A DNA stretch of 5,153 bases, taken from NCBI GenBank assembly GCA_947483545.1, contig CANKNP010000351.1:1-5153 (forward strand). The letters run 5' to 3'. The translations under genes and the position numbers were made by a program. The notes under the pieces were generated by a model, which was not told where the DNA came from, ran no database searches, and saw only the letters and a list, made by a program, of their open reading frames with translations. This document shows positions 1 through 5,153 of this stretch, one piece after another. The number at the start of each line of letters is the position of its first letter. The stretch's first letter is position 1. This stretch comes from Deltaproteobacteria bacterium (GTDB lineage: Bacteria; Myxococcota; UBA796; SXON01).

Positions 1-930
1 CTCGTCGTGCTGAACGAGTACGGGATGAGCGAAATTACGTCCGGGGACCTGCGTTCTGAGGAGTGGACCGGGCAGGTAAATGAGGTGGGAAAGGCTCTCC
101 TCACGAGTGAGGACTTTCAGCAGGACTGCATCCTCGCTGCGTTCGATGTCGTTGCGACCGGTGTGGCCGAACAGGCGCTCAAGCTCGTCTTTGCCGCGCT
201 GGACGTGGGAAGTGCGGTGGTGACCATCGGCACCTTTGTGGCGCAGTCTGACGAGGCGTCCGAGGCGAGCACCTGGACCTTGACCTTCTCGGGAGACTGC
301 ACGGACTCCGATGGGGATGGGTACTGCGCTGGTACCGATGCCAGCTCGGACTGCCAGGACTCCAACCCGAGCATCCATCCGAGTTCGGCCGAAGACTGCG
401 ATGGTGCTGATCAAGACTGCGACGGCGTGGTCGATAATCCCGCAAGCTGTTGGCTCGCCGTGTACCGCTACGTCGACGCCGATGGCGCGCATTGCTGGGA
501 TTCCACGGATGTGGCAGGCTCGGATTCACAGTGCGTAGGCTACGCCTACGAGTCGGAGGCGTGGTTTGTCCCCGCAAATAATGTGCCGGGCACGTGGCAT
601 GCCGTGCTTTGCTCCAAGCTCACCGACCACATCATTGTGGAGGATGGGGGCATGGATATGGGGATATTGCAAACTGCTGGCTATGTCTGCGGGCAGGATC
701 TCGGATACCCCTACGACGTCGGATCCGGACCCGCGGCCGGGACGACCATGTTCGACGCGACCTGCCCCCTCTACCGCTTCACTGACACCCTTTCGAGCGG
801 ATTGGGCGTGCACCTGTTTACCCCCCACGACGATGGCGTGGGGGAATACAGCTGCGAGTGGCCAGCGCGCGCGGACGTGCTGGTTGACGGTGCCTGCTAC
901 ACGGGTCCCCCGGGGGACTGCTCCGGGTAG
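1..930 (+). CDS. Cysteine-rich secreted-type protein with MopE-like metal-binding motif and DUF5648-like repeats (5' partial)
   Basis: The frame is open to base 1 (CTC GTC GTG CTG), so this is probably the C-terminal part of a longer exported protein; the GTG at 7 is only the first possible start inside the window. Counting from that GTG (307 residues), residues 98-144 form a MopE-type putative metal-binding motif: CTDSDGDGYC, then DCQDSNPSIHP, then CDGADQDCDG. This motif family is typical of surface or secreted proteins of Myxococcota and relatives. Residues 150-292 hold three loosely repeated units with aromatic/basic and His anchors (YRY...GAH near 153-162, SKLTDH near 203-208, YRF...GVHLF near 256-271). 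They resemble the trefoil-like DUF5648 repeat. There are 15 cysteines, as expected for a disulfide-rich extracellular protein. Residues 1-97 are not recognised. No signal peptide can be seen because the N-terminus is missing. The stop TAG is at 928-930. The gene converges on the minus-strand genes and is probably unrelated to them. The MopE call is firm; the DUF5648 call is tentative. Confidence 0.85.
   Translation, partial: LVVLNEYGMSEITSGDLRSEEWTGQVNEVGKALLTSEDFQQDCILAAFDVVATGVAEQALKLVFAALDVGSAVVTIGTFVAQSDEASEASTWTLTFSGDCTDSDGDGYCAGTDASSDCQDSNPSIHPSSAEDCDGADQDCDGVVDNPASCWLAVYRYVDADGAHCWDSTDVAGSDSQCVGYAYESEAWFVPANNVPGTWHAVLCSKLTDHIIVEDGGMDMGILQTAGYVCGQDLGYPYDVGSGPAAGTTMFDATCPLYRFTDTLSSGLGVHLFTPHDDGVGEYSCEWPARADVLVDGACYTGPPGDCSG
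905..918. repeat. Perfect 14-bp GC palindrome at the 3' end of the MopE-like gene
   Basis: GTCCCCCGGGGGAC is its own reverse complement and lies 10 bases before the TAG of the left-hand gene, inside codons for TGPPGDC. It has no loop and no T-run follows, so it is not a standard intrinsic terminator. A 5-bp inverted repeat CACAT-CC-ATGTG (934-945) follows just after the stop. Either may be chance in GC-rich sequence. Confidence 0.4.
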
Positions 931-1052
931 GGTCACATCCATGTGCTTCCGCCCCCACTTCTTCCCCCGACCTTTGACCCCGAGAACGCGGCCCCGTCGG
1001 CACCCTCGGGCATCGAGGCATATGACCCCGGCGCGGCGCTGGTCGCCGACGC
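931..1052. other. Convergent intergenic gap, no gene found
   Basis: This 122-bp gap separates the stop codons of two converging genes. It holds a pyrimidine-rich stretch (about 945-970) and GC-rich sequence. I see no hairpin followed by a T-run, no tRNA-like fold and no credible small reading frame. A factor-dependent terminator could lie here, but the sequence does not show one. Confidence 0.5.
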
Positions 1053-1472
1053 TCAATGCGCCGGACCCGGCGGGGGCCTGAACGGCGATCCGGGAAGCTC
1101 GCAGCCGAGGTCGGCCTCGACCGCGGCTGTCAGCTCCGCTCGGGTGATGCTCCGCTCCTCGGTGATGGCACGCTCGCGCAGCGCGGCGACGTTCGGGTGC
1201 AGGGCGTCAACGAGCGCGCGCTCGAACGCGCCGCCGCAATCGGTCTCCGCCACCGTGGCCGCTCCGACCTCTAGCTGGAAGGGGTCCACATCGCCATCGG
1301 GCAGGCCGGCGTCGATGCGCGGGAACTCCAGCCACACCGGCCCGTCGTACACCTGCCAGCTTGCTGCGCCCGGGTCGGCGAGCTCGTCGAGGAGCTCGAT
1401 CAGCTCCGCCTCGTCCGCGGCGGAGATCAGCGCCGAGGTTCCATCCACCCACTTCACCAGGTACAGCTGCAT
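1053..1472 (-). CDS. Acidic 139-residue protein of unknown function, downstream of the serine recombinase
   Basis: I do not recognise this gene. The ATG at 1472 is chosen because the protein from there begins with a credible folded segment, MQLYLVKWVDGTSALISAAD. A GGGAGG (1489-1484) sits 11 bases upstream. An in-frame ATG at 1553 would add 27 Arg/Pro-rich residues and overlap the recombinase gene; it looks like read-through. Residues 1-50 look like a small beta/alpha fold: strand (QLYLVKW), strand (SALIS), acidic helix (ADEAELIELLDEL), then WQVYDGPVWLEF. Residues 83-122 are helical and charged, and the tail is proline-rich (FRPPPGPAH). There are no membrane segments and no catalytic motif I can name. 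It follows the recombinase by 64 bases on the same strand and is probably co-transcribed with it, so it could be an accessory protein of the element, but this is only positional evidence. Confidence 0.72.
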   Translation of the reverse strand: MQLYLVKWVDGTSALISAADEAELIELLDELADPGAASWQVYDGPVWLEFPRIDAGLPDGDVDPFQLEVGAATVAETDCGGAFERALVDALHPNVAALRERAITEERSITRAELTAAVEADLGCELPGSPFRPPPGPAH

Positions 1473-1483
1473 GTCGGCGCGGG

Positions 1484-1489
1484 CCTCCC
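1484..1489 (-). promoter_or_regulatory. Ribosome-binding site deciding the start of the 139-residue gene
   Basis: The minus strand reads GGGAGG from 1489 to 1484, 11 bases before the ATG at 1472. It favours this start over the upstream in-frame ATG at 1553, which lies inside the recombinase gene. Confidence 0.5.
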
Positions 1490-1536
1490 GCGGGCGAGCG
1501 TAACCGCGGTGTCGGGGCCAGACCGGCGGCCGCCCG

Positions 1537-2169
1537 CTATGCCGCTTCCGCATAGGGCAACGGCCACATCGCCGCCTCGCGCAGTCGCCGACGGAGCGTG
1601 TTCCGATCCAGCCGAAGGATGCGCGCTGTGTCCTTCAGGTCGCGCCCCTCACGCAGCAGTGCGAGTGCCGGTCGTAGATCGAGGTCGGCGCGCGGACGGC
1701 CGCAGTGCTTCCCGGCGGCCTGGGCGCGGCGGACGCCGGCGAGCACGCGCTCGCGAATGAGGTCGCGCTCCAGCTCGCTGATCGCGGAGAGGATGGTGAA
1801 CATCGCCTTCCCGAGAGGGGTGGAGGTGTCCACCTGCTCGCGAAGGCTCACGAAATCCACACCAACCGCCCGGAATTCCTCCATGGAGACCAGAAGGTGC
1901 CGGGTATCCCTCGCGAACCGGTCGAAGCGCCATACGGCCACGATGTCGAGCTTCCCGGCGCGTGCGTCGGCCATGAGGCGATCGAGCCCAGGTCGGCGAT
2001 CGACGGAGCCCGAGACACCGGCGTCGATGTACTCGGACACCACCCAGCCCCGCTGCGCGGCGACCAGGCGGAGCTCGTCGAGTTGGAGGCCGACGTCCTG
2101 CCCGTGATTCGTGGTGCTCACCCGCGCGTAGAGGGCGGCGCGTCGGGTGGCGGGGACGGTCGGGGTCAT
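1537..2169 (-). CDS. Small serine recombinase (resolvase/invertase family), complete
   Basis: This is a 210-residue site-specific recombinase that cuts and rejoins DNA through a serine nucleophile. The catalytic domain (about residues 11-145) shows all expected landmarks: AALYARVST with catalytic Ser18 and Arg16; YIDAGVSGS (48-55); DIVAVWRFDRFARDT (75-89) with Arg84 and Arg87; and the E-helix start SELERDLIRER (131-141). GKHCGRPR (153-160) is the usual hinge into the DNA-binding domain. Residues 167-199 form a helix-turn-helix (LREGRDLKDTARILRL, then DRNTLRRRL). The length is normal for the resolvase/invertase group (about 180-210), so it is not a large serine integrase. The start at 2169 has an excellent AGGAGG seven bases upstream, and TAG is at 1539-1537. 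No catalytic residue is missing, so it looks active. Its partner sites and whether it resolves, inverts or transposes cannot be read from this window. Family assignment is very secure. Confidence 0.96.
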   Translation of the reverse strand: MTPTVPATRRAALYARVSTTNHGQDVGLQLDELRLVAAQRGWVVSEYIDAGVSGSVDRRPGLDRLMADARAGKLDIVAVWRFDRFARDTRHLLVSMEEFRAVGVDFVSLREQVDTSTPLGKAMFTILSAISELERDLIRERVLAGVRRAQAAGKHCGRPRADLDLRPALALLREGRDLKDTARILRLDRNTLRRRLREAAMWPLPYAEAA

Positions 2170-2176
2170 ATCAGCT

Positions 2177-2182
2177 CCTCCT
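2177..2182 (-). promoter_or_regulatory. Strong ribosome-binding site of the recombinase gene
   Basis: The minus strand reads AGGAGG from 2182 to 2177, inside GAGGAGGAG, seven bases before the ATG at 2169. This near-ideal site indicates independent, efficient translation rather than coupling to an upstream gene. Confidence 0.8.
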
Positions 2183-2190
2183 CGTTCCTA

Positions 2191-2205
2191 CCCCGATAGT
2201 CGGGG
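2191..2205. promoter_or_regulatory. Inverted repeat CCCCGA-TAG-TCGGGG upstream of the recombinase: candidate operator or recombinase site
   Basis: A perfect 6-bp inverted repeat with a 3-base centre lies 22 bases before the recombinase ATG, directly upstream of its ribosome-binding site. No T-run follows on the minus strand. It could be an operator for self-regulation, a recombinase half-site pair, or an mRNA leader hairpin. The core GATAGTCG recurs at 2378-2385, and CTATCGG occurs in the opposite sense at 2356-2362, both beyond the gap. An AT-richer patch (ATTTTTGG on the minus strand, about 2221-2214) lies just upstream and is where a promoter could sit, but no clear -10/-35 pair is visible. 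Confidence 0.4.
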
Positions 2206-2324
2206 GTAAGAGCCAAAAATCGCCTACAGCGCCCTGCCTCGGTGATGGCCGGACCATGCGACGGCGTCGTGGCCGGCTGCAGAGCGCTGGATCGGCGGTA
2301 GACGGTCCCGACGGCGCCGCCGCT

Positions 2325-2343
2325 CGGCCCCCCCTGCGGGCCG
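2325..2343 (-). terminator. GC hairpin after the winged-helix gene, possible weak terminator
   Basis: CGGCCC (2325-2330) pairs with GGGCCG (2338-2343) around a 7-base loop, beginning 12 bases past the stop codon of the winged-helix gene. There is no U-tract on the minus strand after the stem, so this is not a canonical intrinsic terminator. It may stabilise the 3' end of the mRNA or be chance in GC-rich sequence. Confidence 0.25.
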
Positions 2344-2355
2344 GCGTCCAAGTCC

Positions 2356-2631
2356 CTATCGGAGCACGCCAAGCGCGGATAGTCGCGTCTCCAGGTTGTA
2401 GGCGCCATTTTCGGTCAGGACGAACTGTCCCTCGCAGCAGGCGAGAAGGTCACGATCGATGAGGTCGTTCATGGCCCCCGCGAGCGCGCCGTTGAGCGTG
2501 GGCGAGAGTCCCAACCGCTGCGCGAGTTCGCCCACCGGACACCCGTCGTCACCGACGACGAAGAGCACGCAGAGCGTCTCGATCTCCTCGCGGGAGACCT
2601 TCACCTCGGTAGCATCGCGAGTTCGGCTCAT
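2356..2631 (-). CDS. Small winged-helix-like protein coupled to the helicase gene
   Basis: This 91-residue protein has no close family I can name. Its pattern fits a single winged-helix domain: helix 1 REEIETLCVLFVV (14-26); a helix-turn-helix GCPVGELAQRLGLSPTLNGA (30-49); a third helix AMNDLIDRDLL (53-63); then a short hairpin ACCEGQFVLTENGAY (64-78), which resembles the wing and 'LTekG' ending of MarR-like domains. The ATG at 2631 overlaps the helicase stop as ATGA (2631-2628), so translation is probably coupled and the two proteins made in a fixed ratio. AGAGG about nine bases upstream could assist initiation. TAG is at 2358-2356. As the last gene of the unit it may be a DNA-binding subunit, an adaptor or an autoregulator of the helicase module. 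Cysteines at 21, 31, 65 and 66 are notable but do not form a clear zinc site. The gene call is strong; the fold is an inference from pattern. Confidence 0.82.
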   Translation of the reverse strand: MSRTRDATEVKVSREEIETLCVLFVVGDDGCPVGELAQRLGLSPTLNGALAGAMNDLIDRDLLACCEGQFVLTENGAYNLETRLSALGVLR

Positions 2632-5120
2632 CGGGGCGACCTCTCATCGCCCGCGGGCGGACGTGCGTGAATCTGCTGGTCGTACGCCTCCAGGATTCGC
2701 GCAAGAAGGCTCATCATCGGTCGCGTATCGCTGGGATCGCGGCCGCCACGGAACCCGCCACGGGAGCGCGCTCGTTCGGCACTGGCTTCGGCCAGGAACG
2801 CATCGACATCACCGAAGATGAACAGCCCTTCCATCGCACGGGTGAGGGCGACATTCCACCGTTTCGGCGCGTCCATGAACGTGGTGGCCCGGTTGCGCAC
2901 CAAGCTGATGAACACGAACTCGGCCTCTCGTCCCTGGCACCTGTCGAGAGTACACACCTCCACTTCGACGCGATCGAGACCGCCCGAACGCTGCGCCGCG
3001 AACACCACCTCGTCGAGGAGGCGCTCCTGGGCCTTGTAGGGAGTGATCACCAGGATCTTGGGCTTACGCTTCTTCGCCGCGTCCGAGCCGTTGAGCTTGG
3101 CCAGCATGTCCAGGATCGCCTTCGCCTCGCGCTGGTTCGCCTCACCTTCCTGATCGCCGACGACCTGAACGAGCTGGACCCGGCACTGCACCTCGGAACT
3201 TGGATTTCCGTCGAAGAGCGCCTCGTTGAAATAGAAGAGTTCCCGTGGGACTTTCGAGAGGCTTGACCGCATCCGGTACTGTTTCTTTAGCGTGCCCACG
3301 AACGGGTGCACGGCCGCGCGTAGCGGCGCCAACGAGTCTCCGACGGCCGCGAGCTCGCGCAGGGGAGTGGTGTCGAAGCAATCCGTCGGGATCCCCGTGA
3401 GCCAGTCGTACATGGAGACCGTGTTCAACGCGAAGCGCTCCGCCAACCGGTCGATCAGCGCCTCGCGACGAACATCCGCGTCCTGGCCCGAATCACCCAC
3501 CCCAAGGGTCTGGATGGCGGCTGCGGATGGGAGGTACTTCTCCAGGCCATTGCGGAAGCTCGCCACGCGGAGCTTCTGGCGCGCACGGCCTGCCCAGGGC
3601 TGTGCATGGTAGACGGAGAAGGCGTTGTCGAAGACCAGCGCCTGTGAACGCATCCGTGGGTCGAGGAACCGCGTACCGGTCGCGAACCCTGGACGCGCGA
3701 GCTTGAGGCCGCGCTCGACGAGGATGTTGACGGTGCCCGATTGGTCGGGGTTGTGGGTACGGTCACGCCCGAAGGCGGGCGCGAGAAGTGCCGACGCCTC
3801 GGCGGTCTGGTCCGGCAGGCACAACAAGACACCGGGCTGTGCGTCCTCGTCGAAAACCGTCACCGGCGGGGCGTTGTCGAGCCGCACCGCCTCGATGTGC
3901 TCGTGGATCGCGTCGCGGACGCGCTCGGGTTGTCTCGTTACAACCAGGACGCGCTGGCTCCATCGGATTCCTGGCTTGGCACGCTCCAGGATGGCCCCGA
4001 CCGAGCACACCAGCTCCAGGGCGGGATCGATCACGTCGTCGAGCGTGGTGGCGTTCTCCTCGATGTTATTGAAGGGAGGCAACTGCTCAGGGTCACCAAC
4101 GAGAATCCATCGGCGCGCCTTGACTGCGATCGCCAGGAATTCGGGCAGCGTCATCTTGGACACCTCGTCCACGATGAGCAGGCCGAAGGTGCCTGGATCT
4201 GCCAGCTTCACCGGGTCGAACGAAAGGATGCCGATCGGCGTACCGCAGATCACGGCTTGCACGCCGGCCACGGCCGTCGTGATGGGTGCGCGGCCTGGCG
4301 CATCGGGGTCCTCGAGTGCGTAGAGCGCCTCGGCGATGGGGACCGTGTTTGAGAGGCACCGCTCGACCCGCTTGGAGATCGTTGCCGCTCTACGCTGCTT
4401 CTTCGGGCCAATCCAGTAGGTCGAGGCGATCTCCAGGAGCTTCTTCGGTCGCGCGGCGAACCGTACTGGCAGGCTGCGCTGTTCCAGGTCATCAGCGCGC
4501 TTCGCGTCACGTCGGGGAGCGAGCTTCTCAACGACGTTGTCGACGGCGACGTGGGTTGGCGAGACGACGAGAACCCGATCGCCACGGTCGAGCGCACGCC
4601 GGATGATGTTCGTGATCACGGTCGTCTTGCCTGAACCCGGCGGGCCTTTGATGACCGCGAAGTGTGGCGTCGTGAGAGCCTTTTCAACACACTCACGCTG
4701 GAACTCGTCCAACGTTTCACTGCCGCCGTTACCGGTGCTCGCGTCCGCCTCGCACCCGGAGGCGCCGAGCAGGACAGAGGCATCGGTGAGGCCGACAAGG
4801 ACGCGAAGAGGCGCGAGCGGTCCGTCGTCCGCGGCTCCCTGGATGACCGAGAGCGCCGCAAGTTGGCGCTCGATGGGAATCAGATTCGGCACAATTGCGA
4901 TGTGACGAATATGGGCCGGCGACTTTGGCGGTTCGGCGACAACGAGCTCGACCACGCGCTCGACCCCGCCGACCATCTCCTTCCTGTAGGTGATCAACTC
5001 GGCCGTTTCAGGGCCGGGGTTGAGCGCGAGAAACTCCCGGGGCGACCGCTCCAGGAGCTGCCGTTGGGCATCCGTCAGGAACGTGACCGAGTTCTCGATG
5101 GTCCCGACGACCGAGTCCAT
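2628..5120 (-). CDS. UPF1/DNA2-like superfamily 1 helicase with a long insert between motifs III and IV (5' end may extend past the window)
   Basis: This 830-residue ATP-dependent nucleic-acid helicase or translocase of the UPF1/DNA2/NAM7 group has its motifs in order: Q motif LDEFQREC (137-144); Walker A GPPGSGKTT (159-167); Ia VLVVSPTHVAVDN (183-195); II LLIVDEVSKMT (314-324); III ILVGDPEQLPP (339-349); IV KKQYRMRSS (612-620); V CTLDRCQGREAEFVFISL (723-740); VI RWNVALTRAMEG (754-765). ITPYKAQ (692-698) is also typical. Residues 351-611 form an unusually long stretch between motifs III and IV. Residues 68-120 (IVPNLIPIERQL...) match the region that normally precedes the Q motif. No nuclease, kinase or membrane segment is visible. 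The tail (785-830) is Arg/Gly/Pro-rich. The ATG at 5120 has AAGGA (5129-5125) four bases upstream, but the frame stays open to 5153 with GC-rich third positions, so the true start may be outside the window. The stop overlaps the next gene as ATGA. The substrate (DNA or RNA) is not determinable here. Confidence 0.95.
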   Translation of the reverse strand: MDSVVGTIENSVTFLTDAQRQLLERSPREFLALNPGPETAELITYRKEMVGGVERVVELVVAEPPKSPAHIRHIAIVPNLIPIERQLAALSVIQGAADDGPLAPLRVLVGLTDASVLLGASGCEADASTGNGGSETLDEFQRECVEKALTTPHFAVIKGPPGSGKTTVITNIIRRALDRGDRVLVVSPTHVAVDNVVEKLAPRRDAKRADDLEQRSLPVRFAARPKKLLEIASTYWIGPKKQRRAATISKRVERCLSNTVPIAEALYALEDPDAPGRAPITTAVAGVQAVICGTPIGILSFDPVKLADPGTFGLLIVDEVSKMTLPEFLAIAVKARRWILVGDPEQLPPFNNIEENATTLDDVIDPALELVCSVGAILERAKPGIRWSQRVLVVTRQPERVRDAIHEHIEAVRLDNAPPVTVFDEDAQPGVLLCLPDQTAEASALLAPAFGRDRTHNPDQSGTVNILVERGLKLARPGFATGTRFLDPRMRSQALVFDNAFSVYHAQPWAGRARQKLRVASFRNGLEKYLPSAAAIQTLGVGDSGQDADVRREALIDRLAERFALNTVSMYDWLTGIPTDCFDTTPLRELAAVGDSLAPLRAAVHPFVGTLKKQYRMRSSLSKVPRELFYFNEALFDGNPSSEVQCRVQLVQVVGDQEGEANQREAKAILDMLAKLNGSDAAKKRKPKILVITPYKAQERLLDEVVFAAQRSGGLDRVEVEVCTLDRCQGREAEFVFISLVRNRATTFMDAPKRWNVALTRAMEGLFIFGDVDAFLAEASAERARSRGGFRGGRDPSDTRPMMSLLARILEAYDQQIHARPPAGDERSPR

Positions 5121-5153
5121 GACTTCCTTCTCATTCCCGCGCCAGAGGTTGTC

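Noticed and set aside
526..1056. A 176-residue minus-strand reading frame opposite the MopE-like gene
   Set aside because: The plus strand encodes a clear MopE motif over part of this region and a consistent cysteine-rich protein throughout, so this is an antisense shadow.
943..1503. A 186-residue plus-strand reading frame opposite the 139-residue gene
   Set aside because: It is Ser/Ala/Arg/Pro-rich and low in complexity, as expected for an antisense shadow in GC-rich DNA. The minus-strand protein has a much more credible sequence and start site.
1473..1553. An N-terminal extension of the 139-residue protein to the ATG at 1553
   Set aside because: The added 27 residues are Arg/Pro-rich and overlap the end of the recombinase gene, while a ribosome-binding site precedes the ATG at 1472.
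2170..2355. A possible tRNA, small RNA or CRISPR-like repeat in the 186-bp gap
   Set aside because: There is no TTCGA-type T-loop, no cloverleaf pattern and no regularly spaced repeat. The short GC palindromes here are expected by chance in sequence of this composition.
2166..2408. An 80-residue minus-strand reading frame filling the gap between the winged-helix gene and the recombinase, overlapping the recombinase start as ATGA
   Set aside because: Its start lies inside the winged-helix gene, its composition is Arg/Pro/Gly/Ser-rich without a clear fold, and the recombinase has its own strong ribosome-binding site. It is probably an open frame by GC bias.
2667..3266. A 199-residue plus-strand frame opposite the helicase C-terminal part
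   Set aside because: It covers helicase motifs V and VI and the QYRM-to-ITPYKAQ region on the other strand, all clearly coding. It mirrors that coding sequence and has no recognisable domain.

Overview
This is a GC-rich window with third-codon positions dominated by G and C. One gene lies on the plus strand at the left edge and four genes lie on the minus strand. The left-edge gene carries a MopE-type DxDGDG...CDGxDxDCDG metal-binding motif in a cysteine-rich exported-looking protein. That architecture is especially common in Myxococcota and related former Deltaproteobacteria, so such a host is the best guess. No rRNA, tRNA or housekeeping marker is present to confirm it.

Layout. Positions 1-930 (+) hold the 3' part of a cysteine-rich protein, open at the window edge, with a MopE-like motif followed by three YR/H-containing repeats resembling the DUF5648 type. 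Positions 931-1052 form a short convergent gap. The minus strand, read from right to left, has: a large UPF1/DNA2-like superfamily 1 helicase (5120 to 2628, frame open to the right edge); a 91-residue winged-helix-like protein (2631 to 2356) joined to the helicase by an ATGA overlap; a 186-bp gap (2355 to 2170) with a GC hairpin after the winged-helix gene and a dyad CCCCGA-TAG-TCGGGG before the next gene; a complete small serine recombinase (2169 to 1537) with a strong AGGAGG ribosome-binding site; and a 139-residue acidic protein of unknown function (1472 to 1053). No gap exceeds 300 bases.

How the genes may work together. The helicase and the winged-helix protein are almost certainly co-transcribed and translationally coupled. 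The recombinase starts a second minus-strand unit with its own leader, and the 139-residue protein is probably its downstream partner. A helicase, a small DNA-binding-like protein and a site-specific recombinase side by side suggest an accessory or mobile region, possibly a defence-type module. No nuclease or other effector domain is visible in the window, so that role is inference. The most unusual feature is a stretch of about 260 residues between helicase motifs III and IV, much longer than usual in UPF1-like enzymes.
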